NCBI GenBank assembly: GCA_963844845.1
Contig: CAWJPW010000003.1
Location: forward strand, 744,001 to 808,000
DNA: 64,000 nucleotides
Reading direction: 5' to 3'
From: CAWJPW01 sp963844845
GTDB taxonomy: Bacteria; Acidobacteriota; Thermoanaerobaculia; Thermoanaerobaculales; Sulfomarinibacteraceae
The position numbers and the translations under genes were made by a program. Every line of letters starts with the position of its first letter. The first letter of the stretch is position 1. The notes below the pieces were generated by a model. That model was not told the origin of the DNA and made no database searches. It worked only from the letters and a program-made list of their open reading frames with translations. This document shows, piece by piece, positions 45,866 to 53,643 of the stretch.

Positions 45866-46466
45866 GCCAATCTCCCCTGCCGCTCTCGGCCCGTTGCCGC
45901 GGAGATTCTACCAGCGCCCCACTGATCTGGTGGCCCGGGACCTGGTGGGCAAACTGGTGCTGCGCGCCACCGATGAAGGTGTGGCCGCAGTGCGGCTGGT
46001 GGAGGTCGAGGCCTACCTGGGCGTGGAGGACCCGGCTGCGCACACCTACCGCGGGCGCCGCACCGCCCGCGTGGCCGCCATGTGGGGTGAGGCCGGGCAC
46101 GCCTACGTCTACTTCGTGTACGGGATGCACCACTGCCTCAACGTGGTCACCGTGGGACCGGAGGTTCCGCATGCAGTGCTCCTGCGCGCGGGTGTGCCGG
46201 TGGTCGGTGAGAGCCTCATGCGCAGCCGCCGGGGTGGAACGGTGCGCCGCCGCGCGCTTGCCGATGGTCCGGCCAAGCTCTGCCAGGCTCTGGATATCGA
46301 CCGCGCCGACAACGGAGTCGACCTCTGCCGCCGCGACAACGGCCTGTGGCTTGCCGACGACGGCCACATCGTGCCCGACGCCGAGGTGGACCGCACCCCG
46401 CGCATCGGCATCGCCTACGCCGGCGAAGCCGCTTCCTGGCCCCTCCGGTTCCTTTGGAGTCCGTAG
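45864..46466 (+). CDS. 3-methyladenine DNA glycosylase (AAG/MPG family)
   Basis: Base-excision repair enzyme removing alkylated purines, 200 residues. Family text begins LPRRFYQRPTDLVARDLVGK, then LVEVEAYLGVEDPAAHTYRG with the catalytic Glu, AHTYRGRRTARVAAMWGEAG, HAYVYFVYGMHHCLNVV, and the product-loop GPAKLCQALDIDRADNGVDL. ATG 45864 shares bases with the epimerase start codon on the other strand (CATG), leaving no intergenic space; a TTG at 45894 just before PRRFYQ would fit the family start better and leave room for expression. The length is normal for the bacterial family. Confidence 0.9.
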   Translation: MPISPAALGPLPRRFYQRPTDLVARDLVGKLVLRATDEGVAAVRLVEVEAYLGVEDPAAHTYRGRRTARVAAMWGEAGHAYVYFVYGMHHCLNVVTVGPEVPHAVLLRAGVPVVGESLMRSRRGGTVRRRALADGPAKLCQALDIDRADNGVDLCRRDNGLWLADDGHIVPDAEVDRTPRIGIAYAGEAASWPLRFLWSP

Positions 46467-46602
46467 CGTCCGCGTGCTGCAGTGAAGCACGGCAGTGATC
46501 GCGAGGTGGAGGAGCGGGAAGCTCGAATCCGGGAACGACGAGGGGTAGCGGAAACAGCGCCTTCTCGGAGCCCGTCGCCGCGGCGGTCCCCCTCCCTTGC
46601 TC

Positions 46603-48705
46603 TCAGAAGGAGAAAGGCTCCTCGGACTCGAAGTAGGCGTCGTCGTCTCCGAGCAACGCAGACCACACGACCCGGTTCTTGCCCTGGCTCTTGGCCCGGT
46701 ACATGGCGAGGTCCGCCCGGTCGAGGAGCGACCTGACCTCCTCGCCGTCGTCGGGGTAGGTGGCGACGCCTATGCTGACCGTGAGCCGGAGCGGATGGGA
46801 AAGCTCGGCCGATGCGAACGGGGTGCTGCCGACGATCTCGAGGAGCCGTCTCAGCACCGCCACCGAGCGGGTGGCGTCGAGGCCCGGGAGCACCAAGCAG
46901 AACTCCTCGCCGCCGTAGCGCGAGATGAAGTCCATGGTGCGGAGGTTCTTCACGAGCACGGCGGCGAGCTCGCGCAGCACCACGTCGCCGATGCGGTGTC
47001 CGAATCGGTCGTTCACCTGCTTGAAGTCGTCGATGTCCACCATGGCGAGGGAGGCACACGATCCTCGGTGAGAGATGTCCCGCAGGGCACGCTCGAGGTA
47101 AAGGTCGAGGGATCGTCGGTTGGCCACGCCGGTGAGGCCGTCCAGCAGGCTTTGACGATGCAGCTCCTCGAGGTGGGCGGTGGTGGCGATCACCGGCGCC
47201 ACCTGCTCGACGAGGATCTCCAGGGCGCGGAGGTCCTCCAGATCCGGCACTGGCAGCTCCGGAGGAGGCAGGCAGGCGAGAAAGCCGAGCTCGCCGGTTC
47301 CATTACCTAGCGGCAGGAGCAGGAGACCGTCAGACCGGGGTCCCTCCGGGAGTGGTAGCGGCCAGCTCGATACCGGCACCACGGTGCTGCGCGATACCGG
47401 CGTGCCCAGCTCGAGGACGGACGCCAGCGCCGCACTGCTGAGCTGGTGCTTCTCACCGCTCTGGCTGGGTGAGGGACCGGAGCCGGAGGTCGCGGTGAGG
47501 CGCAGCCGCCCGTGGTCGAGGCGCAGCAGAAGACCCGTCCAGGCAAAGCCGAAGCCGAGGTCAACAGCCCGCGTGAGACCCGAGCACGCCGAGCGCAGGT
47601 CGGGCGCGGTGTGGACCAGCTGGGTGAGCTCGAGGAGGTGACCCAGGCGGCGTCCCTGTTGCTCGTTGCGGCGCTCCAGGGTTACCAGCCGACTAGTGGT
47701 CTCGAGGTCGACGAGCAGGTGGTCGATGAGCTCTGCGATAGCGCCGGCGAACGTGGGGAGAAGATCGTCCTCCATGAGGGGGGAGTCGCCGAGCAGCGCC
47801 AGCAGCGCCACGATCTGCCGGCCACGGCGCACCGGTACGAGCAGCTGCGATGCGAAGCGTGGGTGGAGGTGGGCGCTGTCGGCGGGGCCGGTGAGGAGGG
47901 GGCCACGCACTCCCTTGCCGCGCTGCGACTCGAAGAGAAAGCGGGCGCGACCGTACAGGCGTGGGAGGTCATCCTCGGCGACCCCGCAGGTGGCCACCGG
48001 GTGGGCGAGCACTCCGGCAGCCGGGTTGAGGGCGAGCACGGTGGCCCGCTGGCCGAGTGTCGGGGCAAGGGACTGGTGGAGGCGCCGGACCGTTCGGTCG
48101 AGGCTCGTCGCCAGGTCGCCCGACACCACATCGATCATCGCATGGGAAACGGCGGCCAAGGTTTGCACCTGCAGCCGGCGCAGGCGCTCGTCGGCGCGCT
48201 GCTGGACGAGGGCCGGGAGGGCCGCCGGGATTACGACCCCGAGCGCGGAGAGGAGGAGATCGCCGGTGAGCAGGCCGTTCGTCATCAGTATCGCACTGGC
48301 CAGCAGTATCAGCGCGGCGGCGGTCTCCGCCCAGGGGTTCGCTCCGGACGGTCGGCCCGTCGGGAGCTGGCGCGTGAGGAGGAGCGTGCCGGAGAGGAGC
48401 ACGGCAAACGACCCCACGACCAGGAGCGAGGGAGGCGCGCCCCGGCCGGCTAGCGTCCAGGTCGCGAGCGCTGCGGCGAAGATCGCCAGGACCTCGACCA
48501 ACCTGTGGCTCCGGCGGGGGAGCTCGACGACGGCGACGACCACGACCTGGGAGAGCAGTAGCATCGCGGGCATCGCCGTCGCGGCTGCGGCCAGGAGCAC
48601 AACTGCACCCCATGGGAGCCGGGTCGACCGCCAGCGTCGCGACGCCAGGGAGACCATCGCCGTGGCAGCGAGAACTCCTATCGCCTCAGCAGGCACGTAT
48701 GACAC
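46603..48705 (-). CDS. Membrane GAF-GGDEF diguanylate cyclase
   Basis: Predicted cyclic-di-GMP synthase, 700 residues. The N-terminal 170 residues contain five or six hydrophobic segments without a large outside loop. Two GAF-like domains follow at about 185-330 and 365-510. The GGDEF domain (about 530-690) is complete: LLDGLTGVANRRSLDLYLER, VDIDDFKQVNDRFGHRIGD, SRYGGEEFCLVLPG, and an RTMD inhibitory site five residues before GGEEF. The C-terminus ends in a 15-residue acidic tail. Translation starts at GTG 48705 with a weak ribosome site. It is divergent from the NfnA gene, with 218 AT-richer bases between. Signal unknown. Confidence 0.9.
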   Translation of the reverse strand: MSYVPAEAIGVLAATAMVSLASRRWRSTRLPWGAVVLLAAAATAMPAMLLLSQVVVVAVVELPRRSHRLVEVLAIFAAALATWTLAGRGAPPSLLVVGSFAVLLSGTLLLTRQLPTGRPSGANPWAETAAALILLASAILMTNGLLTGDLLLSALGVVIPAALPALVQQRADERLRRLQVQTLAAVSHAMIDVVSGDLATSLDRTVRRLHQSLAPTLGQRATVLALNPAAGVLAHPVATCGVAEDDLPRLYGRARFLFESQRGKGVRGPLLTGPADSAHLHPRFASQLLVPVRRGRQIVALLALLGDSPLMEDDLLPTFAGAIAELIDHLLVDLETTSRLVTLERRNEQQGRRLGHLLELTQLVHTAPDLRSACSGLTRAVDLGFGFAWTGLLLRLDHGRLRLTATSGSGPSPSQSGEKHQLSSAALASVLELGTPVSRSTVVPVSSWPLPLPEGPRSDGLLLLPLGNGTGELGFLACLPPPELPVPDLEDLRALEILVEQVAPVIATTAHLEELHRQSLLDGLTGVANRRSLDLYLERALRDISHRGSCASLAMVDIDDFKQVNDRFGHRIGDVVLRELAAVLVKNLRTMDFISRYGGEEFCLVLPGLDATRSVAVLRRLLEIVGSTPFASAELSHPLRLTVSIGVATYPDDGEEVRSLLDRADLAMYRAKSQGKNRVVWSALLGDDDAYFESEEPFSF

Positions 48706-48923
48706 CGGACACGCCTAACCCTCCGCCAACTCTCTGAGAACCCAATGTACGGTTGTCTGCGCGCAGAGCTTACAGGTGGGCTGCGAAGCTGTCAACGCGG
48801 CAAACGTCGTGGATTCTGATATTTATGCGACATCGTCTCGTTGTTATTCCTGATCTTGAAAATCCCCCCATGGGCCGCTAGAGTAGCGCCGGCCGCGGGT
48901 GGGATGCCCGCAGGGAGGGTTTC
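48706..48923. other. Divergent promoter region, diguanylate cyclase / NfnAB
   Basis: The stretch 48815-48870 is AT-rich for this genome (GATATTTATGCG, TTGTTATTCC, CTTGAAAATC) and must hold promoters for the divergent genes. No clear -35/-10 pair can be named. Confidence 0.35.
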
Positions 48924-49781
48924 GTGGCAGAGCTTCTTCAGGTCGAGACGATTGCTCCGGCCTTCAGACGGTATGTCGTGCGGGTACCCGAGGTGGCGCG
49001 CAAGCACCGCGCCGGGCAGTTCGTGATGATCATGTTGAGCGAGCACGGCGAGCGGATTCCGCTCACCATCGCGGGTTCGGACGCGGCGGCCGGCACCATC
49101 ACCCTGGTAGTGCAGGAGGTCGGCAAGACCACAATGGAGATGGGTACGCTGCGGCCCGGAGACCACCTCGATGTGGTGGGGCCGTTGGGTCAGCCCACGC
49201 ACATCGAGAAGGTGGGCACCTGTGTGTGCGTCGGGGGCGGCGCCGGGATCGCGCCCCTGCTTCCCATCGCCGGGGCACTCAAAGAAGCCGGCAACCGGGT
49301 CATCGCCATCCTCGGGGGACGCACCGAAGAGCTGGTCATCCTGCGCGACGAGATGGCGAAGGCGTCGCACGAGATGATCTTCACCACCGACGACGGCAGC
49401 CTCGGTCAAAAGGGCCTGGTCACCCACGCTCTCGGCGGCCTCATCGACGAGCGTGGCAAGCCCGACCTGGTCATCGCCATTGGACCGGCGATCATGATGC
49501 GGGCGGTGGCCGAGCTCACGCGGCCGCTCGAGGTCCCCACCGTGGCGTCCCTCAACTCCATCATGGTGGACGGGACCGGGATGTGTGGCGGATGCCGCGT
49601 GACCGTCGGTGGTGACAGCAAGTTCGTGTGCGTGGATGGACCGGAGTTCGATGCCCACAAGGTCGACTTCGACCTTCTCATGAAGCGGTTGAGGACCTAC
49701 CTGCCGCAGGAGGATTCCGCACGCCGGCGCTACCTCGAGCAGCACGACTGCCGCGCGGTGCAGGGTCAGGAGGTGTCGTGA
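48924..49781 (+). CDS. NfnA-type FAD/[2Fe-2S] subunit (sulfide dehydrogenase/ferredoxin-NADP reductase)
   Basis: Small subunit of an NADH-dependent ferredoxin:NADP oxidoreductase (NfnAB, also called SudBA), 285 residues. It belongs to the PyrK/ferredoxin reductase fold: FAD site ERIPLTIAGSDAA, NAD-binding VCVGGGAGIAPLLPIAGAL, and a C-terminal [2Fe-2S] centre in GTGMCGGCRVTVGGDSKFVC with ligands CxxC...C. In NfnAB this subunit bifurcates electrons between NADPH, ferredoxin and NAD. GTG 48924 follows GGGAGGG. It overlaps the large subunit by one base (TGATG). The pair suggests anaerobic or ferredoxin-based redox balance. A sulfide dehydrogenase role cannot be excluded. Confidence 0.88.
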   Translation: MAELLQVETIAPAFRRYVVRVPEVARKHRAGQFVMIMLSEHGERIPLTIAGSDAAAGTITLVVQEVGKTTMEMGTLRPGDHLDVVGPLGQPTHIEKVGTCVCVGGGAGIAPLLPIAGALKEAGNRVIAILGGRTEELVILRDEMAKASHEMIFTTDDGSLGQKGLVTHALGGLIDERGKPDLVIAIGPAIMMRAVAELTRPLEVPTVASLNSIMVDGTGMCGGCRVTVGGDSKFVCVDGPEFDAHKVDFDLLMKRLRTYLPQEDSARRRYLEQHDCRAVQGQEVS

Positions 49782-51232
49782 TGGCTCGCGAGCTCACCCC
49801 CAAGGAGCGAATGAAGATCCCGCGGCACGAGATGCCGAGGCAGGGTGCGGAGGAGCGGGCGCGGAACTTCCTCGAGGTGGCGCTGGGCTACTCCGCTGAG
49901 CTCGCCATGGAGGAAGCCGAGCGCTGTCTCATGTGCAAGAAGCCCAAGTGTATCGATGGTTGTCCGGTGTCCATCGACATTCCGGCGTTCGTGGCCTGCA
50001 TTCGTGAGGGTGAGTTCGAAGACGCGTTGGCCATCGTCAAGGCCGCCAACACGCTGCCGGCCATCTGCGGGCGGGTGTGTCCGCAGGAGGACCAGTGCGA
50101 GAAGGTGTGCGTGGTGGGCAACAAGGCTGAGCCCGTAGCCATCGGCCGCCTCGAGCGCTTCGTCGCCGACCTCGAGCAGGTCCGCGGGGACGCGAAGATG
50201 CCGGAGCGCGCGGCCGACACTGGCTTCAAGGTGGCGGTGGTGGGCTCCGGTCCCGCCGGCCTCACCTGTGCGGCCGAGCTCGCCCGCATGGGCCATGATG
50301 TCACCATCCTCGAAGCGCTGCACAAGCCCGGGGGTGTACTGGTCTACGGGATCCCCGAGTTCAGGCTGCCCAAGGCCATCGTTCAGCTCGAGATCGACAA
50401 TCTCAAGAAGATGGGGGTCGAGGTTCGACCCAACTTCGTGGTGGGAAAGACCGCCACGGTAGAGGAGCTGTTCAGCGAGTACGGCTTCGATGCGATCTTC
50501 CTGGGCACGGGCGCCGGTCTGCCGTACTTCATGGGAATCCCGGGCGAGAACTACATCGGCGTGCTCTCCGCCAACGAGTTCCTCACACGCGTCAACCTCA
50601 TGAAGGCGTTTGACTTTCCCTCCAACGACACGCCGGTCTGGTTGGGTGGCCGGGTGGCCGTGGTCGGTGGCGGCAACGTCGCCATGGACTGCCTGCGTAC
50701 CGCGTTGCGTCTCGGGGCAAAGGAGGTCATCTGCCTCTATCGGCGGAGTCGTGCGGAAGCGCCGGCCCGCCTGGAAGAGCTCGAGAACGCCGAGGAGGAG
50801 GGGATCGACTTCCGCTGGCTTAACGCCCCGGTGGAGATCCTCGGTGATGAGGACGCCAAGGTGCAGGGCGTGCGGGTTATCAAGATGGAGCTGGGCGAGC
50901 CTGACGCGTCTGGCCGGCGGCGTCCGGTACCCATCCCGGGGAGCGAGTACGAGGTTCCCCTGGACACGATGATTATCGCCATCGGGCAGGGGCCCAACCC
51001 CCTCGTCCAGGCCAACACCGAGGGTCTCGAGGTGAACCGGTGGGGCAATATCGTGGCGGACGAGGAGACCGGCGAGACCTCGCTTCCGGGCGTCTTCGCG
51101 GGTGGCGACATCGTGACCGGTGCCGCCACAGTGATCCTCGCCATGGGCGCGGGCAAGAAGGCTGCCGTCGGAATCGACCGCTACCTTCGTGAGACGCTCA
51201 AGGTCCCTGCGGCTCGTAGGGAGAGCGTGTAG
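49781..51232 (+). CDS. NfnB/GltD-type NADPH-binding iron-sulfur oxidoreductase subunit
   Basis: Large subunit, 483 residues. Two N-terminal [4Fe-4S] clusters are visible: CLMCKKPKCIDGCPVSIDIP and ICGRVCPQEDQCEKVC. FAD-binding VAVVGSGPAGLTCAAELARM is near residue 150 and NADPH-binding VAVVGGGNVAMDCLRTALRLG near 293, with the closing FAD string GVFAGGDIVTGAATVILAMG. Sequences like this are often named glutamate synthase small subunit (GltD/GltA), but the adjacent NfnA gene and absence of a GltB large subunit point to NfnAB or SudAB. ATG 49781 shares its A with the upstream stop codon. Confidence 0.9.
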   Translation: MARELTPKERMKIPRHEMPRQGAEERARNFLEVALGYSAELAMEEAERCLMCKKPKCIDGCPVSIDIPAFVACIREGEFEDALAIVKAANTLPAICGRVCPQEDQCEKVCVVGNKAEPVAIGRLERFVADLEQVRGDAKMPERAADTGFKVAVVGSGPAGLTCAAELARMGHDVTILEALHKPGGVLVYGIPEFRLPKAIVQLEIDNLKKMGVEVRPNFVVGKTATVEELFSEYGFDAIFLGTGAGLPYFMGIPGENYIGVLSANEFLTRVNLMKAFDFPSNDTPVWLGGRVAVVGGGNVAMDCLRTALRLGAKEVICLYRRSRAEAPARLEELENAEEEGIDFRWLNAPVEILGDEDAKVQGVRVIKMELGEPDASGRRRPVPIPGSEYEVPLDTMIIAIGQGPNPLVQANTEGLEVNRWGNIVADEETGETSLPGVFAGGDIVTGAATVILAMGAGKKAAVGIDRYLRETLKVPAARRESV

Positions 51233-51284
51233 CGGCGGCCGCCCCTGGTGACGGGGCGCGCTACGTCGTCGCCCGGGGGCATGG

Positions 51285-51290
51285 TATAAT
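51285..51290 (+). promoter_or_regulatory. Perfect -10 box (TATAAT) before a small terminator unit
   Basis: TATAAT at 51285-51290 has no good -35 match 17 bases upstream. A transcript from it would begin near 51297 and meet the terminator hairpin at 51339-51365, about 70 bases long, before the DUF4388 gene. Confidence 0.5.
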
Positions 51291-51338
51291 TTTGCGTCCG
51301 CAGGTGTAAGACACTCTGTGTGAGAAACTTGCCAGCTT

Positions 51339-51365
51339 AGCGCCCGGGCCGGGGCGCTTTGTTTT
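51339..51365 (+). terminator. Intrinsic terminator in the leader of the DUF4388 gene
   Basis: AGCGCCC (51339-51345) pairs with GGGCGCT (51352-51358) around six bases, followed by TTGTTTT. This is the best rho-independent terminator in the window. It lies 57 bases before the DUF4388 start, so it either ends a small RNA from 51297 or attenuates the gene. Confidence 0.75.
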
Positions 51366-51421
51366 GCGACCTGCCCCGCCGGTCCCGGGGAAACCGACCG
51401 AAGGAGGGATGACGCCCAGCC

Positions 51422-52549
51422 ATGTCGGTCAGCGGCAACCTCTCCACCATGCCCTTTGCCGACGTGCTCCAGTGGGTGTCGCAGAGCCGCAAGACCGGTA
51501 CGCTGGTGGTCGAGGGCCCCCGTCTCACCAAGAAGATCTACTTTCAGGACGGTACCGTGATCGCGGTGGCCTCGGAGAATCCCAGGGAGTTCCTCGGTTA
51601 CTACCTGGTCGGCTGGGGGTATATCGCCGAGGAGGAGCTTCGGGAGTTGCTGGACATGCAGCAGCGTCACGGCACGCTGCTGGGCGAGCTGCTGGTGATC
51701 ATCGGGCGCATGGACCGGGACGAGCTCGAGGTCGTTCTCAAGGTCAAGGCCGAGGAGACCGTCTACGACCTCTTTCTGTGGAAGGAGGGCGGCTTCCGCT
51801 TCCTCGACGGCATCCTCCCGTCGATGAAGTTCCAGCCGTTGGGCCTCAGCGTCGACGGCCTCGTCCTCGAGGGGATGAGGCGGCTGGACGAGATGGACCG
51901 CATCTCGAAGGTCATTCCAAGCGCTGAGTGGGTTCCTCGGCTTGCGCGGGCGCTGGACATGGACTCGCTGGGCCCCCGCGAGCGACGGGTTCTGGCTGAG
52001 ATTGACGGAGTGAGGTGCATTCAGGACGTCGCCCTGGAGGCCCGGCTCCCCGACTTCGTGGTGTACGACTTCGTGTTCCAGTGCATTCGGATCGAGGCGG
52101 CTACGGTCCTGCCACCACGGGGAGAGCAAGCCCCGATCCCGGGCTTCTCCGAGGGGTCGTGGCGTCTGCTGCTGCGCGACGTCCAGGGGGCGCTCAAGCA
52201 GGGCGAGCTGCTGGATGCATTTCGACGCCTCACGGAGGTGCGCGAGAAGTACCGCGAGCAGCGCGAAGTGCAGGAGCACGCGGCAGCGCTCGAGCGGAAG
52301 ATCGCCCAGCGCATGGAGGCGCGCTGGCTGGTTCCCACGACGGTGCTGGAGCTCGCCGTGCCGTCGGCCGAGCTCACCGATCAGTCGTTCACACCCGGAG
52401 AAGGCTTCCTCTTGTCCCGCATCAACGGCGTCTACACGCTCGGCGAGGTTCTCGCGCAGGTGCCGGGCCCCGAGCTCGAGCACCGCCTGGTGGTGGACTC
52501 CCTGGTGGGCCGCGGGGTCTTGCGCGTCAAAGGCGAGACAGGCGCCTGA
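51422..52549 (+). CDS. DUF4388 domain protein
   Basis: Soluble protein of 375 residues. The N-terminal 100 residues are a clear DUF4388 (PatA-N-like) domain: GNLSTMPFADVLQWVSQSRK, GTLVVEGPRLTKKIYFQDG, VIAVASENPREFLGYYLVGW. A second segment (100-190) continues with LLGELLVIIGRMDRDELEVV and VYDLFLWKEGGFRFLDG, the usual DUF4388 tail. The C-terminal half is helical with QREVQEHAAALERKIAQRME, then a short winged-helix-like end. DUF4388 proteins are common in Acidobacteriota and Myxococcota and accompany GTPase or two-component signalling; their biochemical role is unknown. AAGGAGGG lies 13 bases before ATG, longer than usual. Confidence 0.82.
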   Translation: MSVSGNLSTMPFADVLQWVSQSRKTGTLVVEGPRLTKKIYFQDGTVIAVASENPREFLGYYLVGWGYIAEEELRELLDMQQRHGTLLGELLVIIGRMDRDELEVVLKVKAEETVYDLFLWKEGGFRFLDGILPSMKFQPLGLSVDGLVLEGMRRLDEMDRISKVIPSAEWVPRLARALDMDSLGPRERRVLAEIDGVRCIQDVALEARLPDFVVYDFVFQCIRIEAATVLPPRGEQAPIPGFSEGSWRLLLRDVQGALKQGELLDAFRRLTEVREKYREQREVQEHAAALERKIAQRMEARWLVPTTVLELAVPSAELTDQSFTPGEGFLLSRINGVYTLGEVLAQVPGPELEHRLVVDSLVGRGVLRVKGETGA

Positions 52550-52600
52550 GGGCTCGAGATTTGAGTCGGGAGGGACCCGCCGGGTCCCGGATCACGCGCC

Positions 52601-52804
52601 TCAGGTGAAGCCGCCGCTACCGCAGCTTCCGGACGGGGCGCCCACCGAGCCTCCCGACCCGGCGCTGGCGAAGGTAGACGGCTTGCGCTCCACCTCATCG
52701 CTTCCGCACTCGGGACAGCGCACTCCTGCAGCAGTCGCTCCGATCCTCTGCAGGCGCGGGAAGACTGCCTGACACTCGCGGCAACGGTACTCGTAGATCG
52801 GCAT
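52601..52804 (-). CDS. FmdB-type zinc-ribbon protein
   Basis: Small protein of 67 residues. The FmdB ribbon is complete: MPIYEYRCRECQAVFPRLQR with Cys8/Cys11, then RCPECGSDEVERK with Cys30/Cys33. The last 20 residues are Gly/Ser-rich and contain one more Cys. FmdB-type ribbons occur widely and are thought to regulate or assist other genes; the function is open. GGAGGAG immediately precedes ATG 52804 and starts only just after the stop of the interrupted zinc-ribbon gene, so all three genes from arsR downwards appear to form one minus-strand transcript. Confidence 0.9.
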   Translation of the reverse strand: MPIYEYRCRECQAVFPRLQRIGATAAGVRCPECGSDEVERKPSTFASAGSGGSVGAPSGSCGSGGFT

Positions 52805-52813
52805 CGCTCCTCC

Positions 52814-53014
52814 TCAGCAGGTCCAGGCGACGCGACGCAGCACTTCCTGCGGGATGCCGTCCGGGAAGGCTTGCGCGGTGGTGAAGATGCTACCGCAGCC
52901 CTGGCACCGCCAGAGCAGGCGGCCTCATGTGGGTACCGGCTCGAGGAAGGCGTCGCACCCGGGGCAGCACACCTCGAGCGTCGCGTCCGTTCCCTGCCGA
53001 TCGGTCGTCTGCAC
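52814..53014 (-). pseudogene. Zinc-ribbon gene with an in-frame TGA at codon 30
   Basis: A 66-codon frame starts at GTG 53014 behind an excellent GGGAGGAG site and ends at 52814, nine bases before the fmdB-type ATG. Before the TGA it reads TLEVCCPGCDAFLEPVPT; after it GRLLWRCQGCGSIFTTAQAF, so the two Cys pairs of a zinc ribbon lie on either side. The TGA (52925-52927) interrupts an otherwise intact gene. Explanations are a recent nonsense mutation, an assembly error (CGA or TGG to TGA), or recoding as selenocysteine. A small hairpin follows the TGA but lies too close for a standard bacterial SECIS. Not in any family I can name. Confidence 0.65.
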
Positions 53015-53094
53015 TGAACTCCTCCCGCCGCCGCGTGCGATACGCAAGTGGGTCGCAGCGTTGTGCGTCGCCAGGTTGTGTGCCGGGATTCGTG

Positions 53095-53460
53095 TCAGCG
53101 TTTCGGCTCGGAAGCGGCTCCCACCCAGATTCCGCGGCGGCCGGCGAGAATTGTCTGGTGCTCCCGATCGACGCGAAACTCGAGTGAGTCACACACACTC
53201 CTGCAGATGCTGAAGACTCCCTCGTCGATGATCCGATAAAAGACGTTGAGCCCGTCCCGACGGCAGTCCACCAGCCCCGCCCGCTTGAGCACCGAAAGAT
53301 GCTTCGAAACGTTGGCCTGGCTTCCTCCCACCACCTCGAGGATGTCGGAGACGCAACGTTCTCCGTCCTGAAGACTGTGCAGGATCTTGAGCCGTGTCGG
53401 GTCGGCCATCGCCTTGAGGACATCGGCGATCTTGTACAGTAGCTCGTCAGATGCGATCAC
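53095..53460 (-). CDS. ArsR/SmtB-family transcriptional repressor
   Basis: Winged-helix repressor of 121 residues. The core is LKAMADPTRLKILHSLQDGE, the recognition helix GGSQANVSKHLSVLKRAGLV, and the wing CRRDGLNVFYRIID. Cysteines lie at residues 36 (ERCVSDIL), 66, 86 and 90 (ICRSVC); Cys36 sits where ArsR proteins have their metal-binding pair, but only one is kept there, so the inducer may be a metal, thiol or redox signal. GTG 53460 follows GAGAGG. A consensus promoter and a perfect 7-bp palindrome directly upstream fit autoregulation. The interrupted zinc-ribbon and fmdB-type genes are downstream. Confidence 0.92.
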   Translation of the reverse strand: MIASDELLYKIADVLKAMADPTRLKILHSLQDGERCVSDILEVVGGSQANVSKHLSVLKRAGLVDCRRDGLNVFYRIIDEGVFSICRSVCDSLEFRVDREHQTILAGRRGIWVGAASEPKR

Positions 53461-53485
53461 GTGCGACCTCTCTTCTCCCCCCGCG

Positions 53486-53503
53486 TGGTGATTCTTATCA
53501 CCA
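53486..53503 (-). promoter_or_regulatory. Palindromic operator of the ArsR-type regulator
   Basis: TGGTGAT-TCTT-ATCACCA is a perfect 7-bp inverted repeat with a 4-base centre. It lies over the predicted transcription start of the arsR promoter at 53510-53538, where a bound repressor would block initiation. Confidence 0.7.
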
Positions 53504-53509
53504 ATTAGG

Positions 53510-53538
53510 AATATAGTTCAGGACATCCGGATTGTCAA
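53510..53538 (-). promoter_or_regulatory. Consensus sigma-70 promoter of the arsR operon
   Basis: On the minus strand TTGACA (53538-53533) is a perfect -35 box and TATATT (53515-53510) a good -10 box, with exactly 17 bases between. It is the strongest housekeeping promoter in the window. Confidence 0.8.
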
Positions 53539-53643
53539 CTGAGAATAAAGTGCTCGGCGTGACTCTGGTTCAGAGACAGGATCTGCGACGAGGACTCCCC
53601 TCCAGACCATGCTACTCTCGTTCCCGAGGCCCGGAGGCCACCC

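Noticed and set aside
49781..51232. Glutamate synthase small subunit (gltD)
   Set aside because: Sequence alone allows it, but the overlapping upstream gene is an NfnA/PyrK-like subunit and no gltB is present.
52925..52950. SECIS-like hairpin after the in-frame TGA
   Set aside because: A CCGCC/GGCGG stem with a TGCTCT loop follows, but the loop starts only about seven bases after the TGA, closer than usual for bacterial SECIS elements. Kept as an open question, not annotated.
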